DNA of 64,000 bases from Paraescarpia echinospica (lineage: Eukaryota > Annelida > Polychaeta > Sabellida > Siboglinidae), in the NCBI GenBank assembly GCA_020002185.1, contig CM034535.1:69166318-69230317 (forward strand). The letters are read 5' to 3'. The notes beneath the pieces were generated by a model. The model was not told where the DNA came from and searched no databases. It was given only the letters and a program-made list of their open reading frames with translations. The stretch's first letter is position 1; the number at the start of each line of letters is the position of its first letter. Below are positions 25,001 to 32,515 of this stretch, piece by piece. The translations under genes were made by a program, and so were the position numbers.

Positions 25001-27236
25001 ACAATAATACACACATATATATGTGTACAATAATACACACATGCATATACGTATACAGTAATACACACATACATACATGTATACAATAATACACACATAC
25101 ATATATGTATACAATAATACACACATACATACATGTATAAAATAATACACACTTACATACATGTATACAATAATACACACATACTTACATGTATACAATA
25201 ATACACACATATATGTGTACAATAATACACACATGCATATACGTATACAGTAATACACACATACATACATGTATACAATAATACACACATACATATATGT
25301 ATACAATACACACATACATACATGTATAAAATAATACACACTTACATACATGTATACAATAATACACACATACTTACATGTATACAATAATACACACATA
25401 CATACATGTATACAACAATACATGTGTATACAATAACACACACATACATACATGTATACAATAATACATACATACATACATATATATGTATAGAATAATA
25501 CATACATACATACATACATATATATGTATAGAATAATACATACATACATGTATAGAATAATACATACATACACAGGTGTAACACACATTTTTAATGCACT
25601 ATGGACATATGAATAATAGCGAGTCAATAATATAAAACGTTTTTTTGTTCCTCAAATTTCCACCCATCCAAAATGAACTGAGCCCGTCCAAACAACGGGT
25701 GTCTAGATAAAGCTATGGGAGTCTAGATGAAGCTATGGGAGTCTGGATGAAGCTATGGGAGTCTGGATGAAGCTATGGGAATGTAGATGAAGCTATGGGA
25801 GTGTAGATGAAGCTATGGGAGTCTAGATGAAGCTATGGGAGTGTAGATGAAGCTATGGGAGTCTAGATGAAGCTATGGGAATCTTGATGAAGCTATGGGA
25901 GTCTGGATGAAGCTATGGGAGTGTAGATGAAGCTATGGGAGTCTAGATGAAGCTATGGGAGTGTAGATAAAGCTATGGGAGTCTAGATGAAGCTATGGGA
26001 GTCTAGATGAAGCTATGGAAGTCTAGATGAAGCTATGAGAATGTCCTGGCACCGCCTGCAACAAGCAGCTAAGAACGTTCTTAACCCTAATATGATGGTT
26101 TTAGTAAATGATTAGTTTACGCAAACATGTGAAGCTAAGTAATTGTGTAACTTTAAGAATGCTTCATGAAACCAGCCCCATGGCAAATTGCCCACCTTTA
26201 TCAATCTCCCAGACAGTATATATAATCAACTGAAGTTTAACCCTAGAGTGGCCCTCACTCGAATGTCCTTTGTAAACGTTAACAACACTTTCCATGCCCC
26301 TTCACAGTCAACTGCAGATTACACAAAAGTGGAGTATCATAGCATCCCAAAGAAATGGAATTTTCCAAACAGGTCAGCTTATGAAGAAAGTAGGTCATCC
26401 TAAGTACACAAATACATTGTTATATACATATATTAAATTAACTATAGCTTAATGACTACTTAAGATTAGTTTCTATGGTATGATTTCTTCCTATGCCATT
26501 TTGGCCTACACACCTACTTTCCCCACCTTTCCCTATCTCAGGTCAACACTACCTTCTTGGCCAAACTATCACAACTGGTATCAAATATATATTTGAAATG
26601 AAAGATGCCAATTTTTTATATTTGACTTTTCAAGAAGCCCGTAATTGATGTTTGAATCTGGTGTATTTTATCAAATATACATCAAATGCAACATATACAT
26701 TTTAAGGTCTAAAATACTGGCAAATACTAGCAAATGCAAACCCACCTAACATAACTAACTTCTTCAACATTTAATGCAACAATTTATACAGATTCTCAAC
26801 ACGATGTACATTATATACATAGCTGATACAGCATTCTGAGCTGAACCTAAGAAGAATGAAGCGTATCTCAACTGAACATTGTGTATTTGAAATGTTACAT
26901 GCGTAATTTTTGTTTGTTCAACTATACTGATGCATTTGACATTTCACAATAGAACGTATTTGTAATAATTTTTTAATAATAAAAAATATATATTTTGTTT
27001 GATAATTGATCCAAAAATGTACAAGTAGTGACAAGTGTCACCCCTACCTGGCTGCCAGCGCCGGTCGTCATCTGTCACCATGTCGTCACCGTTGATAAGG
27101 TGTTGACGGAACTCCTCGATATTCTCTGACTCGGGCAACCGGCCCGAGATACCCGTGATGACAACGTCATCCTCAGTTGCTCTCGTGTCTCTCATGGTTC
27201 TGGCTGGCATTCTTTCCTGCACCATCAGTTAATATT
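343..27236 (-). CDS. FASN: Animal type I fatty acid synthase (FASN-like), 5' 18 coding exons; 3' end off the window
   Basis: Cytosolic multidomain enzyme that builds long-chain acyl groups from acetyl/malonyl-CoA and NADPH. Eighteen exons with GT/AG borders join into 5046 nt in one frame: 1682 codons, against about 2500 residues for a whole animal FASN. Order: KS (about 20-430), linker, AT (510-820), DH (840-1110), MT plus pseudo-KR (1140-1580), start of ER (1590-1682). KS has C178, H310 and H349; AT has GHSxGE with S601, plus R626 and H703; DH has H899 and D1052. The ATG at 27225 follows an in-frame TAA within the same exon, so the start is secure. ER remainder, KR, ACP and TE must lie beyond position 1. 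It could be canonical FASN or an animal FAS-like polyketide synthase; the unusually well kept MT leaves this open. No frameshift or stop interrupts the joined exons. Confidence 0.93.
764..976 (-). CDS. FASN: FASN-like exon 17, ER start (aa 1581-1651)
   Basis: Encodes [20 protein letters not shown] and [20 protein letters not shown], the first strands of the NADPH-dependent enoyl reductase in animal FASN. The last motif is a family signature. Acceptor ttacag, donor gtaggc. Confidence 0.94.
1028..1090 (-). mobile_element. Possible diverged SINE tail
   Basis: Plus-strand TTATATAGCGCCATATCC followed by AGCACTTTACAT resembles the tail of the SINE family elsewhere in the window. It is short and diverged, so the call is weak. 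It lies in intron 16. Confidence 0.3.
1567..1715 (-). CDS. FASN: FASN-like exon 16, pseudo-KR region (aa 1531-1580)
   Basis: Encodes [19 protein letters not shown], which matches the stretch just before the ER domain in animal FASN, after a variable segment. The acceptor tttag follows a T-rich tract; donor gtacac. The split Arg codon (AG|A) joins exon 15 in frame. Confidence 0.9.
2623..3928 (-). CDS. FASN: FASN-like exon 15, DH end + C-methyltransferase + pseudo-KR (aa 1096-1530)
   Basis: A 1306-nt exon, by far the largest. It closes DH ([24 protein letters not shown]) and holds the whole MT-like domain. SAM-site motif MEYGAGDS lies at 3329-3306 (GAG = residues 1298-1300) and NVLH at 3116-3105 (H1370). 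Glu is at 3029-3027 (E1396), within FLLVQEPT, 26 residues after the His. The end, [16 protein letters not shown], is the structural pseudo-KR strand region. In vertebrate FASN the corresponding MT motifs are lost; here they look much closer to an active C-methyltransferase. Acceptor accag, donor gtaagg. Confidence 0.93.
4019..4066. repeat. (CAGC)n microsatellite
   Basis: About 12 tandem CAGC units followed by a short TGTC run, in intron 14 just outside the exon 15 acceptor region. Confidence 0.95.
4221..4304. repeat. 20-bp tandem repeat, 4 copies
   Basis: Units of ACAAACCCCCAACATTGCAT with single-base changes, in intron 14 about 50 bases from exon 14's donor. Confidence 0.9.
4354..4533 (-). 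CDS. FASN: FASN-like exon 14, DH catalytic Asp (aa 1036-1095)
   Basis: Holds [16 protein letters not shown] with D1052, the second catalytic residue of the DH double hotdog, then [17 protein letters not shown]. With H899 in exon 12 the dehydratase pair is complete. Acceptor atgcag, donor gtaact. Confidence 0.94.
4764..5062 (-). mobile_element. tRNA-derived SINE, copy in intron 13
   Basis: On the minus strand it starts with a tRNA-like head carrying a B-box-like GGTTCGCATCC. It continues through TGAATGAGTACCTGGCTATA and ends with ACTGTGCTATATAAGAACTT. The same body occurs at 23015-23255 (minus) and at 55866-59158 (plus, interrupted). It starts about 15 bases after the exon 13 donor. Confidence 0.75.
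5075..5332 (-). CDS. FASN: FASN-like exon 13, DH (aa 950-1035)
   Basis: Encodes the DH middle, with [20 protein letters not shown] and [18 protein letters not shown], the conserved YGPxFQ motif. Acceptor ttacag, donor gtgggt. A tRNA-derived SINE in the same orientation begins about 15 bases into the following intron. Confidence 0.94.
5768..5892. repeat. ~22-bp tandem repeat, ~6 copies
   Basis: Units of GCACCCTTGTTTATTGCTCC with CCCGG or CCGG variants, in intron 12. Confidence 0.9.
5989..7201. mobile_element. Non-autonomous DNA transposon, 6-bp TSD family, copy 1 (intron 12)
   Basis: Ends are inverted: CAGACCTGCCTACC at the left and its complement at 7188-7201. It is flanked by a perfect 6-bp direct repeat, TATGAG (5983-5988 and 7202-7207). 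A second copy at 21562-23006 shares the left ~75 bp and the right ~360 bp but lies between a different repeat. There is no transposase frame. The middle is expanded by a ~95-bp G-rich tandem array. The CAG start resembles hAT ends, but a 6-bp TSD is atypical; IS3EU or Dada are other options. Confidence 0.8.
6103..6785. repeat. ~95-bp G-rich minisatellite inside transposon copy 1
   Basis: About seven units, each with a run of 5-10 G, then a TAGGGAYGGCAAAACC-like box, ATTACGTTACG, and TCATCGACATCGTCTAGAC, and usually a TAGTCTAGTGACTGTAT segment. Copy 2 of the host transposon lacks the array, so it expanded after the copies diverged. Confidence 0.85.
7203..7790. repeat. GTGA / GTGGGAGG simple-repeat array, intron 12
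   Basis: About 590 bp of GTGAGTGA and GTGGGAGG words. The minus strand is read-through open and encodes only a [20 protein letters not shown] pattern, which is an artefact of the repeat. Confidence 0.95.
7819..8201 (-). CDS. FASN: FASN-like exon 12, DH first half (aa 822-949)
   Basis: Begins with the short post-AT stretch, then the DH N-hotdog with [19 protein letters not shown], including catalytic H899, and ends [16 protein letters not shown]. Donor gtaact. The frame stays open for another ~250 codons into the intronic repeat, but the join to exon 13 (GIVKLDV) reproduces the family sequence, so that extension is not coding. Confidence 0.93.
8339..8618. repeat. 38-bp minisatellite, ~7 copies, intron 11
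   Basis: Units contain GTGACGTCTGCATGAGAATG followed by a TAGGGTCTGCRTCGGAAT-like half. Each unit carries a CRE-like TGACGTCT. Confidence 0.9.
8725..8909 (+). pseudogene. Non-LTR retrotransposon tail fragment (post-RNase H Cys-rich end), intron 11
   Basis: The plus-strand frame reads [18 protein letters not shown], then [20 protein letters not shown], and ends at a stop at 8909. This Cys/His block plus a Trp/Pro-rich tail is a familiar carboxyl end of mollusc-type non-LTR polyproteins with RNase H. Only the extreme 3' coding end is present, inserted antisense to FASN. Confidence 0.6.
8936..10821. repeat. Pair of ~75-bp inverted copies in intron 11
   Basis: 8936-9012 reappears inverted at 10739-10821, with shared blocks ATTCAACACAGCAGAC, CCTGTTACAAATTACTAC and TAATTCAGGGTA. 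It could be the two ends of one element or two insertions of one family. No frame lies between; a ~46-bp direct repeat (10528 and 10672) sits near the right arm. Confidence 0.5.
10857..11161 (-). CDS. FASN: FASN-like exon 11, AT C-end and post-AT linker (aa 721-821)
   Basis: Encodes [26 protein letters not shown] and [14 protein letters not shown], all strongly FASN-like. The donor is gtgagt; the coding sequence ends AA and the missing third base comes from exon 12. The next intron (2.66 kb) carries a retrotransposon tail fragment and a 38-bp minisatellite. Confidence 0.93.
11425..11654 (-). CDS. FASN: FASN-like exon 10, AT (aa 644-720)
   Basis: Contains [16 protein letters not shown] and GVAFHSHYM, with H703 as catalytic partner of S601. 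The donor gtcagc is a weaker match than others in this gene, but joining at GAG|GTA is the only way to keep frame with exon 11. Confidence 0.92.
12169..12358 (-). CDS. FASN: FASN-like exon 9, AT nucleophile (aa 581-643)
   Basis: Holds [17 protein letters not shown] with nucleophile S601, and YWRGRC with R626, the arginine that binds the malonyl carboxylate in this family. Acceptor ttgtag, donor gtatgt. Confidence 0.95.
12490..12780 (+). pseudogene. Reverse transcriptase C-terminal fragment (RTE/jockey-like non-LTR), intron 8
   Basis: The frame reads [20 protein letters not shown], then [20 protein letters not shown], and ends [15 protein letters not shown] at a stop. The WLGH and KRGRxRxxWRxT motifs mark the carboxyl end of many endonuclease-RT elements. 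A short tandem TAAGTAACTCT follows, as at non-LTR 3' ends. 5'-truncated, antisense to FASN. Confidence 0.65.
13053..13286 (-). CDS. FASN: FASN-like exon 8, AT domain start (aa 503-580)
   Basis: Encodes [19 protein letters not shown] and the segment up to [10 protein letters not shown], matching the start of the malonyl/acetyl transferase of animal FASN. It is in phase 0 at both ends, with acceptor tttgcag and donor gtgggt. Confidence 0.93.
13776..14218 (-). CDS. FASN: FASN-like exon 7, KS C-end and KS-AT linker (aa 355-502)
   Basis: Starts [14 protein letters not shown] and includes [14 protein letters not shown], the end of the KS fold. The following ~90 residues are the less conserved linker, ending in phase 0 before the AT domain. 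Donor gtgggt. A ~40-bp stretch overlapping the intron side of this donor recurs in diverged form at 28909-28945. Confidence 0.93.
14642..14875 (-). CDS. FASN: FASN-like exon 6, KS catalytic His residues (aa 277-354)
   Basis: Holds [15 protein letters not shown] (H310) and [15 protein letters not shown] (H349), the two KS histidines for decarboxylation and condensation. The residue offset from vertebrate numbering (+17 to +18) matches that of the cysteine in exon 4. Donor gtacgt, acceptor with ttcag. Confidence 0.95.
15713..16605. repeat. 34-bp minisatellite, ~26 copies, intron 5
   Basis: Units of GGACAAACTGGATCTAAATG plus a variable GATGACMAGAGACA-type half. Several unit variants are interspersed in blocks, suggesting repeated block duplication. 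Confidence 0.95.
16982..17104 (-). CDS. FASN: FASN-like exon 5, KS (aa 236-276)
   Basis: A 123-nt exon encoding the [15 protein letters not shown] segment and a [10 protein letters not shown] end. The ttgcag acceptor and gtgtgc donor restore phase 1 on both sides. It lies left of the TTAA-target element in intron 4 and right of the 34-bp minisatellite in intron 5. Confidence 0.92.
17430..18104. mobile_element. TTAA-target DNA element (piggyBac/Kolobok-like, non-autonomous), intron 4
   Basis: Left end GGGTAGCCATTGGTC and right end CCAGTGGCTACCC are inverted. Both abut TTAA (17426-17429 and 18105-18108), as expected for TTAA-targeting superfamilies. It is 675 bp long with no transposase frame. 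Confidence 0.65.
18313..18513 (-). CDS. FASN: FASN-like exon 4, KS active-site Cys (aa 169-235)
   Basis: Carries the nucleophile motif DTACSSS with C178, then [11 protein letters not shown] and RLGMLSPRG. Acceptor gttccag, donor gtacgt. The active-site cysteine is intact, so condensation should work. Confidence 0.95.
19194..19625. repeat. 21-bp polypurine repeat array abutting exon 3 donor
   Basis: Degenerate AAGAGGACCAAGAGGGTCGG units cover ~430 bp of intron 3. In the gene's sense strand this is a long polypyrimidine tract starting within a few bases of the donor. Such purine/pyrimidine asymmetry can form triplex DNA. Confidence 0.93.
19628..19801 (-). CDS. FASN: FASN-like exon 3, KS (aa 111-168)
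   Basis: KS segment with [10 protein letters not shown] and [11 protein letters not shown]. Acceptor tttccag; donor gttggt, which is less usual than gtaagt. The donor sits directly on the edge of a 21-bp repeat array that fills the adjoining intron, so the donor bases belong to the repeat's own sequence. Confidence 0.92.
19858..20164. mobile_element. MITE-like inverted-repeat element with internal tandem duplication, intron 2
   Basis: Arms of about 45 bp (19861-19903 and 20115-20160) are inverted around AAGTGACATTTTCAAATGTC. Between them an ~85-bp unit with TCTAGTACAATGAGGCCC occurs twice in tandem. No coding frame. Confidence 0.6.
20213..20275 (-). mobile_element. SINE tail fragment
   Basis: Matches only the SINE tail (GCGCAGTACCCAGTCCTTAG on the plus strand). 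The head is missing, so this is a 5'-truncated copy. Confidence 0.5.
21307..21459 (-). CDS. FASN: FASN-like exon 2, KS (aa 60-110)
   Basis: Continues exon 1 in phase 1. Encodes [20 protein letters not shown] and then the [20 protein letters not shown] segment, both hallmark KS stretches of animal FASN. Acceptor attccag before 21459, donor gtatgt after 21307. Intron 1 (5.6 kb) carries the second 6-bp-TSD transposon copy and two minisatellites. Confidence 0.93.
21562..23006. mobile_element. Non-autonomous DNA transposon, 6-bp TSD family, copy 2 (intron 1)
   Basis: Starts CAGACTTGCCTACC and ends with the inverted motif GGCAGGTCTG. Flanked by the perfect repeat GTTATA (21556-21561 and 23007-23012). 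The right ~360 bp match copy 1 closely. The centre differs from copy 1 and contains a nested inverted-repeat element at about 22257-22472. No coding frame is recognisable. Confidence 0.8.
22257..22472. mobile_element. Small inverted-repeat element (MITE-like) nested in transposon copy 2
   Basis: Ends CCAGGTATATTTA and TAAATATGCCTGG are inverted. The inversion continues inward with mismatches over about 80 bp per arm, including an AATAGCG...CCGGTTTG box. No clear target duplication and no frame. Confidence 0.5.
23015..23255 (-). mobile_element. tRNA-derived SINE, copy in intron 1
   Basis: The minus-strand head GGCACAGTGGCTAGAGCATC is tRNA-like (A box). The body contains AATGAGTACCTGGCTATAGA and a tail ACTGCGCTGTATAAGAAC. 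It lies immediately beside the right target duplication of transposon copy 2. Confidence 0.75.
24955..25575. repeat. ~26-bp ACATACATGTATACAATAAT array, intron 1
   Basis: Roughly 24 degenerate AC/AT-rich units with blocks duplicated (for example 25021-25140 resembles 25215-25330). Long open frames here are repeat artefacts. Confidence 0.93.
25685..26042. repeat. 20-bp minisatellite, ~17 copies, intron 1
   Basis: Units of GTCTAGATGAAGCTATGGGA with GTGTAG, GTCTGG and ATCTTG variants at the start. Confidence 0.95.
27048..27236 (-). CDS. FASN: FASN-like exon with start codon (aa 1-59)
   Basis: The acceptor (ttgcag) ends at 27237. Eleven untranslated bases with an in-frame TAA precede the ATG at 27225, so translation must start here and at least one non-coding exon must lie upstream. 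It encodes the KS amino end, with the [13 protein letters not shown] and MVTDDDRRW segments typical of animal FASN. The donor gtaggg is at 27047. The first 15 or so residues ([15 protein letters not shown]) are a variable leader. Confidence 0.93.
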
Positions 27237-28974
27237 CTGCAACATCCAGCACCGTAATACTGCTTTTTTTGGACACATAAAAATTACCAGCTCTCTGAAA
27301 TCATACAACACATACAGAATTTTTTTTCCGGATACACTATCCAAATACTTATGTGCACAATCGAGTCCCGACATCATGCCTTTCCGATTTTACTACCCCT
27401 GGTATTAACACATTAGCATTCAAACATTCTCCAGTAGCCATTTAACTGTTGGGGTTGATGTCCCATAAAATATCTGTATTTTGCTTAATTAGAGACAGCA
27501 AGTATAGCAATTTAAGTGATTTATGTCAGATGTTTTCAAGAAAATACAAAAAACATCATTCTTATGTGGGCCCAATAGCTCAATTGGTTAGATCACTAGA
27601 TTCAGTCGATTGTTAAAAAGAGACTGACACAGATAGTCCAGTCGTCTGACATTGCCTGTGCTGTGTGTGGAAGAGATGAATGCATTAGTTGCATCTTGTC
27701 AAATTTCCACCTCAAAATTACCAAAAAAATCCTGCAAAGTAATTCTAACTGTTTGAAGTACTTAGCATAGAAGACCAATTCTGGAAAACTGCCAGGCATT
27801 AACTCTCCATCGCGAGAAAAGAAACTGGCAGTGCTGGCTCTCAATGTCAGTACCCTGTCATATCAACTCGTCAATCAAAACGTGGATTATTAATGATAGC
27901 CATTACATTGAATTAGTCTTTCAAGTTGAATAAGTTCCTGCAATAATGAGAACAACATGTGGCTGACTTCTTTACTTATCGTGGGATAAATGCCACGGGT
28001 AATGTAGTCATCTACCACTCTTGGCTTGCGAGTATAAAGTGGCCCGAGTTGTGGTGATACAGTGGGTTTTCATTTACTGCAGATACCCGGGATCATACCC
28101 CTAACATCTGTGAGCGTTCGTATCGCTTTATCACAGCAAAAAAACAGAATACGGCCATCTTTTTTCTGCCAAAAGTTTCTAGAATATTTGTGCATATAAA
28201 GAACTTTGTAACTGGTGAATACTTTACAATAATTAATAAGTGTTATACACATGCTTTTATTTATTACGCATCCGTGTCAATTCAGTTTCAGTTGTGCATG
28301 AACAAAGACTGCTTCACAGTAATTGCATGACAATTCAGCATTGATGTTTCATAATCTCCAGCTATGCTTGTGTTAAAAGCAAGTAGACATTTATATTCTA
28401 TCACTAGGTAAAATTAGTGTATGAGCTAAATATAAGCTAGAAGTTTGGTGTATTTTGGGTTAGTTTTAGACTTTTCAATAGTATTAATAGGTTTTGGCCA
28501 GGTTTTGACCGGTTTACCAGTTTTATCCTGGTTTTAACTGTTAAGCGGTCAAAACAGATTTTGAGCAGCTAGAGTGCAACCCTGTGACTAGGGGCTTCAA
28601 GAATGGCAGATGACTGGCCAAGACAGCTAATTACAACTGATAAGGCTATTAGATTAACTAATAGTTCCAAGTCAAAGGGACCACATTAATGACTATCATT
28701 GGCAAACTGGTAGCGAAACAAATTGAATGAATCAGTATTAATTAAATAAATAAATGGCTCAAATGACACTGGTAAGTGACTGGTTTCATTGGTTCGTCAC
28801 TGAAAAAACTAAATAGTTTTAAAATGGTCGTGATTGATGTGAATGATTTCCACGCAAGCCGTCGGAGCACTAAAAGGCATATTTTGATTAATTCAAGACT
28901 GGCAAAAAGTTATTTCTGGCTAAGGGCCTGTCTGGCATAATCAAAGAATCACCGATTTATCACTTCCACAAAAA
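27237..28974. other. No gene seen (upstream of FASN start exon)
   Basis: AT-rich sequence; apart from the tRNA-like remnant and a short GCAAAAAGTTATTTCTGGCT segment also present in diverged form at 13741, I see no coding or regulatory structure. Confidence 0.6.
27567..27610 (+). other. tRNA-like A-box remnant
   Basis: GGGCCCAATAGCTCAATTGG followed by TTAGATCACTAGATTC resembles a tRNA 5' half, but no B box follows. Likely a SINE head fragment, not a tRNA gene. Confidence 0.3.
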
Positions 28975-29345
28975 AAAATTTAATACTCGAAACAAGGAAT
29001 CCATATTCCATTAGTTTATTGTACTCTGTGAGAATGAATACGTTCTGATACAGATTCTGGTGTTCTTTTACCAGCATTGCTTTATGTCCTTCTATATTTT
29101 ATAGACATAAGTGAGAACAAAACGTTGATCAATATTATCATAAGCACTTAATATCTTAAAAACTTTTATTTAATTTCCTCTTAATTTTCTTGTCTCTAGT
29201 GTTGTTAAGACATTTTCTCTCGCGTTTTTATAACTCAAATATCTCAGTTCTGAAATCACCTTCTATGCTGGTGTCGGCTGTATTTTTTCTTTCATATATT
29301 TATGTCCTTCTTACAACATTTTCTCAAAGCTTGCATACAGTAACA
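28975..29345 (-). pseudogene. Decayed CR1-like RT 3' fragment
   Basis: The plus strand resembles, with many changes, the region 38470-38780 of the CR1-like element (GTGAGAATGA, TTGTCTCTAGTGTTGTTAAG, TATGTCCTTCTTAC). It is the complement of an ORF2 carboxyl end, fragmentary and without an open frame. Confidence 0.55.
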
Positions 29346-29380
29346 CTCAGTTATATCCTTCAAACATGAGCTACATCACT

Positions 29381-29859
29381 GTTAAGTCTGGCCCATCCTC
29401 GCGCGTCAGGGGTCGCTGCTGCTAATTACGTCAGTGCCAGCCAGCAGTACCCTCTGGGTGATCGCTTTGCGAAACTCTGAATTTAAGCTCAGCCTATGAA
29501 ATCGCTCACTAGATCAGTGGATGTCGGCAGGTGGTCATAATAAAACTAATTTCAACCAACCGTGGCTCATGTTACATGCAATGTTTAGGAAGTAGAAGCA
29601 ATCACTCGAATACACAATACCACTCAGCTACTCGTGCTAATGGGCGAACGGGTCATTATATATTGGGATTCCCAGAAGTTGTTTATCCGTCTTCAAATTG
29701 GGGCGGGTATTTGCGCTGTTCTCACGGATGATGCAGTCGCGACTAGCGAAGTCAATTACTAGTTTCAGCTAACTTCCGCACTTCGCATAGGGGATCAGCC
29801 AGGGCTAGTTTTGCATGGCAAACAGCCCTGGCTTGCGAGGATGGCCTTGCCCACTTAAC
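29381..29859. mobile_element. TIR element, CATCCTCGC family, copy A
   Basis: Left CCATCCTCGCGCGTCAGGGG and right CCCTGGCTTGCGAGGATGG are inverted; outer GTTAAGT/ACTTAAC words extend the inverted ends. The ~400-bp core is shared with 49972-50393 (high similarity) and, inverted and diverged, with 37744-38030. No transposase frame; no clear target duplication. Confidence 0.65.
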
Positions 29860-30194
29860 GGATTAAGAACACACCTCATACTATAGTGCATTTACAAGAA
29901 TTGAACACTGATGTCCATTCGCAAAAGACTTTATGGTGAGCCTTTGAAAAAGACTATTCTATTCAACCAAATTGTATGTACAATATATGAATCATACCGC
30001 ATGCCACAAAGTGCCAATGAGTTTGAATTATTTATACCAAATACTGAACAGATCACATGAACTAAACTGATCACTTGTCTAAGCAGAACATTTGGCAAAA
30101 GGGGAGTGGTTTTGTTGTACGGGTGGGAGACAGATATTGTGCACACATTGTTTGCAGCACATGGAAAGAACATAAAACGCCACCGAAACGGCAC

Positions 30195-32510
30195 ACAGCC
30201 CTGGGTACATCCTGATGAATACCACGTCTACAACAGCATGCACAGTTTACGTCTACAAAGAAAATGTTTTCTTAACAGCTTACAAGTCGAGGCTCAAGTT
30301 ACCAGAAACCAGTTTTACAAAGTTAAAACTGCAACTACAAAAATCAGCAGAGGTAAGCTGTAATATACTGTGAATAATTTACCTGGTGAGATTGTAGCTG
30401 GCCTGCCATGTGGTATCAAAATGGTGCTTTTAGCTTCTAACATGACTATAAGGTCCCCCTGATAAGGCTATATAAAAATAATTCCCAGTTTCTCATGAGT
30501 ATACACACATTTACAAATAGGTGTCTCAAAACTTTATTTTTTTAATACAATTATTCATCTAAAATACATGCTTCGGCACAATAAGTGAAAATATGATTCG
30601 TGTAAGGCCAAATTAATGTGTCTACTGGTTTGCCGTCTATAAGAAATACACTTGGGACACATCTTAAGGTGTGGCTTTTTCTCATTCATTTTTTAACGAT
30701 GAGAAACCTGGCGAGAAACCTAGCGAGAAACCTGGAATTATTTTACATGGCCTAAGATAGAACACGACACGCCTCACCCATCCCGTCTCCACCAATCAAC
30801 ACACCTGTAACATACGACTCCATGATGTGTCATCTTGTTATTGTTGGCACTGGTTATGTAATTGTAATGCAACTAGCAGACAAACAAACAGCAAGAGAGA
30901 GAGCTGGTTAGGAAGGCTTGGCTTGTCCAGATATGTTAATCAATTACAGTCCACCACTGGGGTTAGAATTGAGTTAAACTGGTTTTCTTGCCTGGACTAA
31001 AGCTTGTGCGCTTAGCTGGTTGGTCAGTTTGAGGAGTGGCTGTAATGAATCAAACACAGCTCTAGGCGTCTCATTGAAGTACAAAGTTTATCATTTCTGG
31101 ACAATTGTAAAAACTGTTCAAACGTTTTAGGATTTTCCCATGATTCTAGTTGATACTCTGTCTTTTTGAGTGTACTGGAAGATGTAAAACAACAGCATCA
31201 TTTAGAATATTTTACATCAAATCAAAACCTTCAAAAATATAAGTTTTTTTTTGGAATTACCCCTGGTCCCAATGTGACCTATTTAAAAATAAATATGTTT
31301 ATACGGTGTATCCAAACAAAATATTCCTAGTAAAAGATTTTTTAATCTGAAATAATTAATATTTGTAACCTTCACATGACAAAGGCATTTGAACTGAAAT
31401 TGGAACTTGACACAGAATCAGAAGCTAAGGCCTAAGCCACACCAGAATAAACAAAGGTCAATATGTAATGTGGACTCAAACTATATTATTAATATTATAT
31501 AAGACAAGACACTGTTAAGTGGTACTTGTCTAGCTGATAACTTGATACTTGAACGCCCAGTATGTAAACTGACTTTCTTATCCCGCTCAGTTCTGATGCC
31601 GATCTGCATTGGCGCTAATAACGTAAGATTTAATACTGACACAAATGAACAAGGTTAAAGGCATTCCGTGACATACCATCTGTGAAGCAGAAGAAGTAAG
31701 CTCAAAATTAGTTGATCATCACATTTTGTCCATGAACCACCATATCGGACAAATGACATTATGGGGTGTTACATTTATTTCACAATGAAAGGTCATAATT
31801 TTACAATTAATTATTTTATACATGGTTACCTTAGTATTATCTTTTTTTTATAGATATGACATACAATTTTATTGCATTTAATAATGTTTTATCAGCCTTA
31901 AAAATAACTTTTTTGGTTAGGCTGATTCTTCACTTTTCCCTGAAGACAAACGGGTGCATTCTGCTTAATTGATAAGTAAAACAACTTCAATGTTGAGGCC
32001 ATCAGTGGCTGTTAAACTGTTTATTCAACATATACCACAAAATATCCTGAAACATGTCAATAATCTATTCATACTCAGAAACTCTAGTTACTTGACCAAG
32101 TGGATGTGATTTATGTCAACAACAGAAATCCGGGAAATTAAGTAGAAATAATATCACAATTAGAAAACAGATTGATACTTGAAGTAAAAAGTTCTATAAC
32201 TAGAATTACTACATACACTGTATTGATAAGAATATTTAATGCACAGGAATGTATATTGTTTCTAAGGCCTATCGTCTGTATAATTTGTTATGCAAAGTAA
32301 TAAAACAAATTATACTTAGGTTTTACTTTGTCAGTAGAAGAGGAAACCATGGATGCAACACCATATTTCTGGGAAGCAGGCACCATGCAGACAGTTGCTT
32401 TTCAATGCTGACTAGTTGTTTATACCCAAATTTAATTGAAATCTTGAACAGAATGAGATATGATAATGAGGCAACAACTGATACCATTCTGACTCATTTT
32501 TGTATCCCAC
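30195..32510. other. No gene seen
   Basis: AT-rich, with only short chance frames and a small GAGAAACCTGGC triplicate at 30701-30741. Confidence 0.6.
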
Positions 32511-32515
32511 TTAAG

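Noticed and set aside
24803..25627. 274-aa minus-strand frame of [10 protein letters not shown] repeats
   Set aside because: Translation of an AC/AT tandem array with no domain.
26188..26403. 71-aa plus-strand frame in intron 1
   Set aside because: Short, antisense to FASN, with no motif or splice context.
27567..27640. tRNA gene
   Set aside because: An A-box-like half is present but no B box or closing acceptor stem follows.
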